Positions 1-6,060 are shown, counted from the stretch's first letter. The stretch is DNA of 6,288 nucleotides from NBML01 sp029939535 (GCA_029939535.1 JAOZST010000206.1:1-6288); one strand, 5' to 3'. Notes: generated by a model not told the origin, from the sequence alone. Translations and numbers: made by a program.

Positions 1-2
1 TA

Positions 3-605
3 GCCAGGCAGATACATCAAAAAGGCGGTTCCCTGTCCTGGCAGGGATATTTTGACCCTGAAACCATACCCTTTGACCCTGAAACAGGACAGGGTGTTCC
101 CTATGCCACCTATGCTTTTGCCTGTCAACTGGCCCTTGTGGAAGTGGATGTTCTTACGGGGGAGGCCAATGTAAAAAAAATAATTGCTGCCCATGATGTG
201 GGCAAAGCCATTCATCCTGAAAATGTCATCGGCCAGATCTGCGGAGGAGTGGCCATGGGTGTGGGGTTTGCCCTTATGGAGGAGTATGAATATGGAAAAA
301 CCATTTCCATGAAAGATTATCATATCCCCACCTGCGCGGACATGCCTGAAGTTATTCCCATCATCATTGAAAACAGCGAACCCACTGGTCCCTTTGGAGC
401 AAAGGGTGTGGGGGAACCCGCCTTGATTCCCACGGCACCTGCCATTGTAAATGCAGTGACCAATGCCCTGGGCAAGAGAATTTATACCCTGCCTGCAAAC
501 CTGGAAAGGGTTTTACAGGCAAGTATTGAATCCGGCCAGTTTGGCCCATCTATCCAATTTGGCCCATCTGGCCATTTCGATCCAAAGGAGAAAAATAATG
601 TCTAA
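3..605 (+). CDS. Molybdenum hydroxylase (xanthine dehydrogenase family) molybdopterin-binding subunit, C-terminal part; probable nicotinate dehydrogenase subunit
   Basis: Only the last 200 residues are present; the open frame runs off the left edge. The segment carries signatures of the molybdopterin-binding C-terminal domain: an FDPETGQG-type stretch before VEVDVLTGE, then a glycine-rich run (HPENVIGQICGGVAMGVG), then GPFGAKGVGEPALIPTAPA. The Glu codon of GVGEP (414-416) corresponds to the catalytic base conserved in the family. Next door lie enamidase and 6-hydroxynicotinate reductase, so the likely reaction is hydroxylation of nicotinate to 6-hydroxynicotinate. That substrate is inferred from context; these residues alone fit any family member. 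In E. barkeri this domain is split over two subunits, NdhL and NdhM; whether it is split here cannot be seen. The C-terminus (residues from about 537 nt on) is a low-complexity tail built of hexapeptide repeats and overlaps the next gene by 8 bp, indicating co-transcription and coupled translation. Confidence 0.9.
   Translation, partial: ARQIHQKGGSLSWQGYFDPETIPFDPETGQGVPYATYAFACQLALVEVDVLTGEANVKKIIAAHDVGKAIHPENVIGQICGGVAMGVGFALMEEYEYGKTISMKDYHIPTCADMPEVIPIIIENSEPTGPFGAKGVGEPALIPTAPAIVNAVTNALGKRIYTLPANLERVLQASIESGQFGPSIQFGPSGHFDPKEKNNV
537..590 (+). repeat. Three degenerate 18-bp tandem units at the 3' end of the hydroxylase gene
   Basis: In-frame units 537-554, 555-572 and 573-590 encode QFGPSI, QFGPSG and HFDPKE. 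Units 1 and 2 differ at few bases; unit 3 is diverged and its last bases form the Shine-Dalgarno of the following gene. It looks like a local duplication that lengthened the protein tail without breaking the reading frame or the start site of the next gene. Confidence 0.75.
585..590 (+). promoter_or_regulatory. Ribosome binding site of enamidase
   Basis: AAGGAG lies 7 bases before the ATG at 598 and fixes that start. The frame is open further upstream to an ATG at 463, but that start would overlap the hydroxylase gene by about 140 bp and add 45 residues absent from the family. The site is inside the coding sequence of the upstream gene. Confidence 0.85.
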
Positions 606-1758
606 TTTATTGTTAAAAAATATTGGAACCATTGTCAGCGGCGATATTGAGACTCCTATTGTCAAAGGGGACTCCATCTTTATTGAAGACGGTAAAATAA
701 GCAGTATCGGGTTTTTTGAGACCCTTGGCAGTAAAGAAACTGACAGGGTCATTGACTGCAATGGCACCACCGTGACCCCGGGCCTTATTGATTCCCACTG
801 CCATAGTATTCTGGGAGATTATACTTCCCGCCAGAACCAGTCCGGGTTTCTTGAGAGTGAACTCCATGGAGGTGTAACCACAATGATTTCAGCCGGGGAA
901 GTCCATCTCAAGGGTCGTCCCAAAGATCCTGCCGGAGTAAAAGCCCTGGCAATCCTTGCCTGTAAATCATTTAAGAATTTCAGGCCGGGGGGCGCCAAGG
1001 TGGAAGGCGGGGCCGTGATACTGGAAAAGGGACTGACCCTTACGGATTTTCAGGAAATGGCAGAGCAGGGGGTTCATATTGTGGGAGAAATAGGACTGGG
1101 ATCGGTAAAGGACCCTGAAGAAGCCGCCCCCATGGTAAAATGGGCCAGGGAGTGCAACATGACCATCATGATGCACACAGGCGGTACATCCATTCCAGGT
1201 TCCAGCACAGTGACCGCTGATATGGTCATGAAAACAGATCCTGACATTGCCTCCCATGTCAATGGAGGTCCCACGGCAGTTTCCTTTGAAGAGATAGAAA
1301 AACTGGTGGAAAAAACCCAGATGGCCCTGGAAATTGTCCATTGCGGCAACCCTTTGGTTGCCGTTGAAGCAGGAAAACTTTTTGTGGAAAAAAATGTCCT
1401 GTCCAGGGTTCTCATTGGCAATGATGCGCCTTCGGGAACAGGGGTGGTTCCCCTGGGAGTTCTCAGGGTTATCAATCACCTGGCAAGCCTTACCCCCATC
1501 ACAGGTGAACAGGCCATCTGCATGGCAACCGGCAATACGGCCCGTATCCATAAATTGAACCGGGGTTTTATCCAGCCGGGCAGGGAAGCAGATCTTGTCA
1601 TCATGGACGCGCCCATGGGGTCAGTGGGAAAAGATGCCCTTTCAGCCATTGAAGCCGGTGATGTCCCGGGTGTGTCCATGGTTCTGGTGGATGGTGAAAT
1701 CGTGGTTCAGACCAGCCGGAATACACCCCCGGCAGTTCGAAAACCAAGTGTCGTATAA
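598..1758 (+). CDS. ena: Enamidase (1,4,5,6-tetrahydro-6-oxonicotinate amidohydrolase), nicotinate fermentation
   Basis: The 386-residue product belongs to the metal-dependent amidohydrolase superfamily and matches the length of E. barkeri enamidase (about 385). That enzyme hydrolyses 1,4,5,6-tetrahydro-6-oxonicotinate to 2-formylglutarate and ammonia in the cytoplasm. An N-terminal beta-sandwich segment (residues 1-60) is followed by the TIM barrel. Visible candidate ligands of the binuclear metal centre are H67 and H69 (DSHCH), E164 (GEIGLG), H193 (MMHTGG), H220 (SHVNGG) and D276 (GNDAPSGTG). Other enamidase hallmarks are HGGVTTMISAG near 90-100, TGGTSIPGSSTVTAD at 194-208, and the C-terminal SRNTPPA. 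From recalled family sequence these match E. barkeri enamidase closely, including ligand numbering. The gene overlaps the hydroxylase stop by 8 bp and is followed 48 bp later by hnr, the preceding step of the pathway. A general dihydropteridine- or hydantoin-type amidohydrolase is the alternative, but the specific motifs make it unlikely. Confidence 0.95.
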   Translation: MSNLLLKNIGTIVSGDIETPIVKGDSIFIEDGKISSIGFFETLGSKETDRVIDCNGTTVTPGLIDSHCHSILGDYTSRQNQSGFLESELHGGVTTMISAGEVHLKGRPKDPAGVKALAILACKSFKNFRPGGAKVEGGAVILEKGLTLTDFQEMAEQGVHIVGEIGLGSVKDPEEAAPMVKWARECNMTIMMHTGGTSIPGSSTVTADMVMKTDPDIASHVNGGPTAVSFEEIEKLVEKTQMALEIVHCGNPLVAVEAGKLFVEKNVLSRVLIGNDAPSGTGVVPLGVLRVINHLASLTPITGEQAICMATGNTARIHKLNRGFIQPGREADLVIMDAPMGSVGKDALSAIEAGDVPGVSMVLVDGEIVVQTSRNTPPAVRKPSVV

Positions 1759-1794
1759 CTATTATAGATATAGCACTGTAGTAAACGGGTTATC

Positions 1795-1800
1795 AGGAGG
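1795..1800 (+). promoter_or_regulatory. Ribosome binding site that selects a GTG start for hnr
   Basis: AGGAGG sits 6 bases before GTG at 1807. No ATG lies nearby in the frame, and the first ferredoxin cysteine is already codon 8, so GTG is the only sensible start. Confidence 0.85.
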
Positions 1801-1806
1801 ATCAGA

Positions 1807-3324
1807 GTGCAAATTATTCTGGATTTATGTACGGGATGCGGTTTCTGCATGCGGGACTGCCCCGTGGATGCCATACATATTGTTAAGAAAAAAGCAGACA
1901 TTGACCCTGTAAAATGCACCCATTGTAATGTGTGTGTCCGGGTCTGTCCGGAAAAAGCGGTTATTGCCACAGATGATGTGCCTGAAACAAGTGTTGAATG
2001 CGATGCCTGTCCAATTAAATGCAAGGTGCCGGTAAATGCCCTGGGAGCCTGTCAAAGATATCTCAATGATGGGGGTGTCCTTGTGAGAACAACTCCTGTC
2101 CATGCCTTTGATGCGGTCAGGGAGTTGGTGGGTCCGGAGCCGGGAGAAAACATAAGAAAACCCATCATCACGGCCATTGGGTCAGGCACCACCTATCCCT
2201 GCTGTAAACCAGCTCCTGGTATTGTCAGGGAAAAACGAAATAATATTGATGTGGTTACAGTGGTAACCGAGGTCCCTTTGAGTTACAGCTCAGTACTGGT
2301 AAAAGTGGATACTGACGTGAATATAGGAAAAGAAGGGTCTGGAGTTTTTGTGGGCAAGCGGATGGTGGGCATGGTTGAGACAGAACAATATGGATCAAAA
2401 ATGCTGCACATCGGAGGGGTTAACCGCCTCACAGGAGAAAACGGATTTCTTGTGGCAAGAACCATTACGGACATTGCCAATGGGAAAGAGGTCAAGCTCA
2501 GGATTGAGAACGGGAGCCGCCTGAAAATCCAGACGGGACATCCCCCGACCATTGACGGCAAAACCATTGCCAAAATGCGGGTGGGATGCGGCAGTGCTGT
2601 TCTTGGAATTTTTACGCCTCTGCTTTTCAGTGCTGCTGACGAGGTAATTGTCCTGGATTCCCATGTAACAGGGCTCATGAGTGAGCATTCTGCCGGCAAT
2701 TATGCAGGAGTAAAACCCACAGGAGTTTCTCTGAAATTTAAGAAAAGTACTCCGGGCCGCTATTTTGGAGATAAAGGACAGGGCTGGGGGGCAACCTCCA
2801 TTACAAATCCTGAAGATATCATTGACTCTGTGGATATGAATATTGCCTGGGAAGGCATGACTATTCTCATAACCGAGACCACAGGGCAAAACAAGGCCAT
2901 GTTTACGGTGGGCAGCCAGGGAGAGCTTGTGAACACTCCTCTTACAGACAAGGCTGAATTTGCTCTTGCAGCCATTGGAGATTCCTGCGAACCCTCCCTT
3001 GTCTCTGCCATGTACACCGGAGGAAGCGGGGGAAGCGCCAGGGCAGGAGTAACAAAATTTCCCATTAAACTGACCCGGGCTGTGCATGAGTCCAAGGCTG
3101 TTCTAACCATAGGGGGAGCAGCAACCTATGTCATGCCCGGAGGCGGGATATCATTCATGGTGGATGTCAATAAAGTGAAACCGGGATCTTTCTATTGGAC
3201 CCCGACACCTGCCACCATCTGTCCTGTTGAGTATACCATGGAGGTAAAGGATTATAAGGCTATTGGCGGACATATTGAGGCAATGAAGCCCTTTACAGCC
3301 AAAGAACCTGTTAAGATCGAATAA
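1807..3324 (+). CDS. hnr: 6-hydroxynicotinate reductase, iron-sulfur enzyme
   Basis: The 505-residue protein starts with a two-cluster ferredoxin domain: C8-x2-C11-x2-C14-x3-C18-P and C37-x2-C40-x2-C43-x3-C47-P. A third cysteine group follows, C65-x2-C68-x3-C72 and C82 (ECDACPIKC...GACQRY), then a long catalytic region without recognisable common folds, with a C131-C132 pair (YPCCKP), GSGGSARAGVTKFP and GGAATYVMPGGGISFMVDV. This layout matches the E. barkeri 6-hydroxynicotinate reductase family, a ferredoxin-dependent flavin and Fe-S enzyme reducing 6-hydroxynicotinate to 1,4,5,6-tetrahydro-6-oxonicotinate, the substrate of the enamidase encoded just upstream. Assignment rests on motif layout, length and operon partners. 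The flavin is family knowledge; I see no classical FAD-binding motif. Translation starts at GTG, and the gene ends with two stops in a row (3322-3327), 15 bp before the next gene. Confidence 0.9.
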   Translation: MQIILDLCTGCGFCMRDCPVDAIHIVKKKADIDPVKCTHCNVCVRVCPEKAVIATDDVPETSVECDACPIKCKVPVNALGACQRYLNDGGVLVRTTPVHAFDAVRELVGPEPGENIRKPIITAIGSGTTYPCCKPAPGIVREKRNNIDVVTVVTEVPLSYSSVLVKVDTDVNIGKEGSGVFVGKRMVGMVETEQYGSKMLHIGGVNRLTGENGFLVARTITDIANGKEVKLRIENGSRLKIQTGHPPTIDGKTIAKMRVGCGSAVLGIFTPLLFSAADEVIVLDSHVTGLMSEHSAGNYAGVKPTGVSLKFKKSTPGRYFGDKGQGWGATSITNPEDIIDSVDMNIAWEGMTILITETTGQNKAMFTVGSQGELVNTPLTDKAEFALAAIGDSCEPSLVSAMYTGGSGGSARAGVTKFPIKLTRAVHESKAVLTIGGAATYVMPGGGISFMVDVNKVKPGSFYWTPTPATICPVEYTMEVKDYKAIGGHIEAMKPFTAKEPVKIE

Positions 3325-3339
3325 TAAGAGCTCACACCC

Positions 3340-4203
3340 ATGACAGATCAAATCATTGTAAGCCTGGAAGATCAGACCGGTGTGATGGCTGAAAACGGTC
3401 CCATGCGAATGATTATCCAGGCATGGGACAGGGGAAAGCCTGATCTTGAAATGGCAGCAAGGGCAGGCCGGTTTTCCTTTACCTGCCTGGAGCAGGTTGC
3501 AAAACACCATGAAAGTCTAAAACAGCATCCCTGTAAATTGTGCCGGGGATTGGGTCCTATTCCAAGGGCCATGGTGGAGAGCGTAATGGCCACGGGAGAA
3601 AAGGATCTGACACCCATGGCAGCAGTGGCAGGCAGCATTGCCGATGCCGTAGCAGACTGGCTGTTCAGCCGTGGAATGAGCCGTGTAGTGGTCAATAACG
3701 GCGGGGATATTGCCCTGAGGCTTGCAGAAAACGAGACCGCCAGAGTGGGTATCAGAACCAGGATTGAAACTTCCTCCATTTCCCATGTGGTGGAACTTGC
3801 CGGCATTGATTGTCCTTCATGGGGTATTAATACAAGCGGTCTGGGCGGTAGAAGTCTTACCCGGGGGATTGCATCGGCAGTAACCTCTTTTGCAGGGACT
3901 TCATCCCTTGCCGATGCCGCGGCCACATCCCTTGCCAATGCCTGTTTTGTCAGGGATGATGCCATTGTCCAGGTCCCGGCCCAGGTTGTTGATCCCCACA
4001 CAGATATCCCTGGGATTCTGGTTACGATAAAAGTCGGGAAATTAAAGAAAGCCAGGGTTTTAAAGGCCATGAACAAGGCATTGATCAAGGCTGAGAAATA
4101 TATTGAAACCGGTATTGTAAAGGGTGCTCTCATAGCTGTTGAAAATGAATTTTTAATAACCAATGGTTTCAATGAAAAAATTGCCAGATTGCAATCTGTT
4201 TGA
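3340..4203 (+). CDS. UPF0280 family protein (ApbE-like fold), possible cofactor-assembly partner of Hnr
   Basis: The 287-residue product shows UPF0280 hallmarks: TPMAAVAGSIADAV (91-104), VNNGGDIAL (118-126), WGINTSGLGGRSLTRGIA (161-178) and SLADAAATSLAN (189-200). The family shares the fold of ApbE, the FAD:protein FMN transferase; NGGDIAL and ADAAAT lie where ApbE proteins bind flavin and metal. A biochemical role is not established to my knowledge. There is no signal peptide, so it acts in the cytoplasm, unlike many ApbE lipoproteins. A C65-x2-C68 pair (CKLC) could bind metal but may be incidental. It follows hnr by 15 bp with a poor Shine-Dalgarno, suggesting translation coupled to hnr. 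From that I infer a job in loading or maturing a cofactor of Hnr, or in another step of the pathway. Family call firm, function open. Confidence 0.85.
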   Translation: MTDQIIVSLEDQTGVMAENGPMRMIIQAWDRGKPDLEMAARAGRFSFTCLEQVAKHHESLKQHPCKLCRGLGPIPRAMVESVMATGEKDLTPMAAVAGSIADAVADWLFSRGMSRVVVNNGGDIALRLAENETARVGIRTRIETSSISHVVELAGIDCPSWGINTSGLGGRSLTRGIASAVTSFAGTSSLADAAATSLANACFVRDDAIVQVPAQVVDPHTDIPGILVTIKVGKLKKARVLKAMNKALIKAEKYIETGIVKGALIAVENEFLITNGFNEKIARLQSV

Positions 4204-4228
4204 CTTTAATAGCTTTGTCCGTAAACAG

Positions 4229-4248
4229 GAGATTGATAAACTAATCTC
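4229..4248. repeat. Small inverted repeat in the gap before the nicotinamidase gene
   Basis: GAGATT (4229-4234) and AATCTC (4243-4248) are perfect complements around an 8-base loop. No T-run follows, so it is not an intrinsic terminator. It may be a weak RNA hairpin or a protein site in this 83-bp gap, or chance. Confidence 0.25.
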
Positions 4249-4272
4249 TGGCTTAACCTAAAACATATAGAA

Positions 4273-4278
4273 AAGGAG
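4273..4278 (+). promoter_or_regulatory. Ribosome binding site of the nicotinamidase gene, supporting the signal-peptide start
   Basis: AAGGAG lies 8 bases before ATG 4287. This fixes the start at the head of the hydrophobic leader and argues that the signal peptide is genuinely translated rather than an over-extended start. Confidence 0.85.
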
Positions 4279-4286
4279 AGGTAGAC

Positions 4287-4985
4287 ATGAAAAGCAGCAT
4301 TTTATTTATGGCAGCATTGTTTTCTGTTGGAGTTTTTCTTTTATCTTTAACAACCATGGCCATTGCAGAAGAAAAGACAGGGGTCATTGTGGTGGACCTT
4401 CAGGGAGATTTCACCTCATGGAAGAATGGGTCACTGGCGTGTACGGATACGGATAAAGCCTATGTTGATGAGGTGGTGGAAGCAACCAGGGCCCTCAGCA
4501 AAAAAGGACACCTTATTTTTGCCACCCAGGACTGGCATCCGGCAGATCACATGTCTTTTTTTTCAAATCATGCAGGTAAAAAACCCTTTGAGGCCATTCA
4601 GATTGACGGAAGAACACAGGTTCTGTGGCCGCCCCATTGCGTACAGGGAACTGAGAATGCCCGGGTACTTGTGGACAACAACCTTTTCATGGCTGTGGTG
4701 AAAAAGGGCAAAAATTCAAAATATGACAGCTATTCCGGTTTTCAGGATGATGGTGGTGATAAAACAGAGATGAATTCAATCCTGAAAAGAAACGGGATTA
4801 CAAAGGTTTTTGTATATGGGATCGCAACAGACTACTGCGTAAAGGCAACAGCCATTGATGCAGCCGAAGCAGGATATGATGTCACTGTTGTAGAGGGTTT
4901 GTGCCGGTATGTAGCTCCTGATACCTCGGCAAAAGCACTGCAGGAGATGAAGGAAAAAGGAATAACCATCGTAAAGCAGTTATAA
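4287..4985 (+). CDS. pncA: Exported nicotinamidase (PncA-like, isochorismatase fold)
   Basis: Of the 232 residues, the first 27 form a Sec signal peptide: K2, a hydrophobic core at 5-21, and a likely cut after A25-I26-A27. The mature part is a complete nicotinamidase. Predicted catalytic triad: D37 (VVDLQGDF), K140 (VVKKG) and nucleophile C184 (GIATDYCVKAT), with I179-A180 at the usual cis-peptide. Metal site: D82 and H84 in QDWHPADH, plus H117 in WPPHCVQGT. The enzyme hydrolyses nicotinamide to nicotinate and ammonia; here it should act in the periplasm or outside. Most nicotinamidases are cytoplasmic NAD-salvage enzymes, so the leader and the position after nicotinate-degradation genes point to a catabolic role supplying nicotinate. 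It lies 83 bp after the UPF0280 gene on the same strand; I see no strong promoter in the gap, so it probably belongs to the same operon. Confidence 0.92.
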   Translation: MKSSILFMAALFSVGVFLLSLTTMAIAEEKTGVIVVDLQGDFTSWKNGSLACTDTDKAYVDEVVEATRALSKKGHLIFATQDWHPADHMSFFSNHAGKKPFEAIQIDGRTQVLWPPHCVQGTENARVLVDNNLFMAVVKKGKNSKYDSYSGFQDDGGDKTEMNSILKRNGITKVFVYGIATDYCVKATAIDAAEAGYDVTVVEGLCRYVAPDTSAKALQEMKEKGITIVKQL

Positions 4986-5014
4986 GGGTAAAAAGATTTT
5001 TGTTGCAGGTGTTA

Positions 5015-5056
5015 TCCACTATCCCACCCAGATAGCAATCTGGGTGGGATAGTGGA
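5015..5056. terminator. 19-bp perfect inverted repeat between convergent genes, possible bidirectional terminator or RNA-stabilising hairpin
   Basis: The arm 5015-5033 is the exact reverse complement of 5038-5056, with a 4-base AGCA loop. It lies 30 bp after the nicotinamidase stop and about 70 bp from the end of the convergent SLOG gene. Neither strand has a proper U-tract after the stem, so a classical intrinsic terminator is not proven. The length and perfection of the stem make chance very unlikely. Confidence 0.6.
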
Positions 5057-5107
5057 GATAAAATGGTTGTCTTTCTATGGTTTCAAAGGACTATAATTGC
5101 TGGTCAT

Positions 5108-5129
5108 AGCAGCCTGCAGCTGTTTTTTT
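5108..5129 (+). terminator. Short hairpin followed by a T-run, possible intrinsic terminator of the operon
   Basis: AGCAGC (5108-5113) pairs with GCTGTT (5119-5124), including one G-U pair, around a 5-base loop. The T-run 5123-5129 completes a terminator-like layout for + strand transcripts. The stem is short and overlaps the stop codon of the - strand gene, so confidence is modest. Confidence 0.35.
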
Positions 5130-5676
5130 ATCTGAAAGATTTTTCAAACAGATCTTCCATGGCTTTTTTTGCATCCTCGGTCAGGTTCCGGGTACCAGTG
5201 CCGGCAAAGGTCTTGTGGGAAATCACCGGGGAAACTTTCTGCCAGGAGTTGTCAATCCAGGAAAACCATGCCTTGCGGTCCTGCTCATAGACAAAGATGG
5301 GTCGATTAAAGAGTTTTCCCAACTCAACTCCCCATCCTGTTCCGCCTTTAACTGTTTTGTCCGGGAGGATCCAGCCAATGACAAAAATCTGGTATCCATT
5401 GTTGATCATGTGAAAAATGGACTGGATAACCTTCCGGATTTTATTGACCCGTGAAAATGATCTACCCATGCGGGCGGAAACAATATCCATGCTGATGTCC
5501 CCTTTGGTCAGCTCTTCATCACTGAGCATTTTGACCCCGACTTTCCGTTCAATATTGTGGCCTTCAAAGGAAAAATTAACTTCCTTTATACCAAATTTTT
5601 CAGCCAGTTTACCAAATTCAGCTTCTGCGCCTCTGTGGCCGCCACCATAAAATGTAATTTGGGATGCATCACTCAT
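5128..5676 (-). CDS. SLOG/YpsA-like Rossmann-fold protein of unknown function
   Basis: The 182-residue protein has features of the SLOG superfamily, near the YpsA or circularly permuted YpsA-like groups. A glycine-rich loop after the first strand reads YGGGHRGAEAEFG (10-22), followed by FSFEGH (35-40). A second loop, GGTGWGVELGKLFNRPIFVYEQ (111-132), resembles the nucleotide- or ligand-binding GGxG part of this fold. A C-terminal FAGTGTRNL (157-165) with an amphipathic helix is also typical. SLOG proteins are thought to bind nucleotides or NAD-derived ligands, but no reaction is known for this group. There is no signal peptide or membrane segment. The start has an AAGGAG Shine-Dalgarno at a 10-base distance. 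The gene is convergent with the operon and has its own promoter, so it is probably not part of the nicotinate pathway. Confidence 0.85.
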   Translation of the reverse strand: MSDASQITFYGGGHRGAEAEFGKLAEKFGIKEVNFSFEGHNIERKVGVKMLSDEELTKGDISMDIVSARMGRSFSRVNKIRKVIQSIFHMINNGYQIFVIGWILPDKTVKGGTGWGVELGKLFNRPIFVYEQDRKAWFSWIDNSWQKVSPVISHKTFAGTGTRNLTEDAKKAMEDLFEKSFR

Positions 5677-5686
5677 AATGTGTTCA

Positions 5687-5692
5687 CTCCTT
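5687..5692 (-). promoter_or_regulatory. Ribosome binding site of the SLOG gene
   Basis: Read on the - strand this is AAGGAG, 10 bases before the ATG whose first base is 5676; it supports that start. Confidence 0.8.
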
Positions 5693-5706
5693 GTTTATAA
5701 CTTTTG

Positions 5707-5721
5707 TTTTCCCTGGGAAAA
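5707..5721. promoter_or_regulatory. Perfect 15-bp palindrome in the SLOG gene leader, candidate operator
   Basis: TTTTCCCTGGGAAAA has two perfect 7-base arms around one central base. It lies 30 bp before the SLOG start codon and about 33 bp downstream of the predicted transcription start, where a bound repressor could block elongation. The regulator is unknown. The same bases are too tightly spaced to form an RNA hairpin, which favours a DNA site. Confidence 0.45.
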
Positions 5722-5732
5722 TAATGTATAGG

Positions 5733-5748
5733 TTGCGTATTTATGCAA
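5733..5748. promoter_or_regulatory. Imperfect 16-bp dyad just downstream of the SLOG promoter
   Basis: TTGCGTATTTATGCAA has symmetric outer bases (TTGC/GCAA) with partial inner symmetry. It falls within the first ~20 transcribed bases, a usual place for an operator. With only 12 of 16 positions symmetric it may be chance. Confidence 0.25.
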
Positions 5749-5760
5749 AATTAATCCTTC

Positions 5761-5789
5761 ATTATATAAAATTTCAGGATATTAATCAA
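5761..5789 (-). promoter_or_regulatory. Sigma-70-type promoter of the SLOG gene
   Basis: On the - strand TTGATT (5789-5784) and a perfect TATAAT (5766-5761) are separated by exactly 17 bases in AT-rich DNA. The start of transcription would be near 5754, giving a leader of roughly 78 bases. Confidence 0.65.
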
Positions 5790-5826
5790 TAAAGAACTGA
5801 TGTTTCTGACTTTTCTTACTCCTGTT

Positions 5827-6060
5827 TTAAAATATATGGGGATCGACAGCTTCAAGCAAATTTATTTTGAGATATTTTTCCAGGTTCCCATATAATTGAT
5901 TTTTTAGCCTGAGGTTGAAAAGCTTGTTTATAACAGATTGGTGTTCTGATTTGTTTAATATTTTAAGCGATATTTTTGATTTCTCAAGCGTTTCGGCAGA
6001 TAGGATTGATGAAATAATTTTTGGGTCTGTTTTGACACAAGATGGATAACACCTTTCTTT
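5827..6060 (-). pseudogene. Startless 77-codon open frame, possible gene remnant
   Basis: Read on the - strand from the TGA at 6061-6063 to the TAA at 5827-5829, the frame is open for 77 codons with no ATG, GTG or usable TTG near its beginning. The product is rich in Lys, Ile, Leu and Asn and looks amphipathic (for example SILSAETLEKSKISLKILNK and NLEKYLKINLLEAVDPHIF), as in real helical proteins. If the TGA is ignored, the same frame continues up to an ATG at 6084 (MIDRLTH). I recognise no family. It could be the decayed 3' end of a gene, or a chance open frame in AT-rich DNA. Confidence 0.3.

Noticed and set aside
463..597. Upstream extension of ena to ATG 463
   Set aside because: It would overlap the hydroxylase by ~140 bp. 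The ATG at 598 has a well-placed AAGGAG and gives the family's length and residue numbering.
967..1551. 194-residue open frame on the - strand inside ena
   Set aside because: It is the mirror of the enamidase coding sequence, with Cys/His-rich low-quality translation and no start signals.
3372..4172. 266-residue open frame on the - strand inside the UPF0280 gene
   Set aside because: It lies exactly opposite a gene with clear family motifs, has no ribosome site, and its translation shows no domain; it is a product of the codon bias of the + strand gene.
4204..4286. Separate promoter for the nicotinamidase gene (TTGATA at 4233)
   Set aside because: No good -10 box lies at 16-18 bases; the nearest TATAGA is about 27 bases away.
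5063..5650. Several + strand open frames across the SLOG gene
   Set aside because: They are short and opposite a well-supported gene with promoter, ribosome site and family motifs.
6032..6060. Promoter for the 7-codon ORF based on TTGACA at 6032
   Set aside because: The -35 is perfect but the hexamer at 17 bases is TTCTTT, too poor to call.
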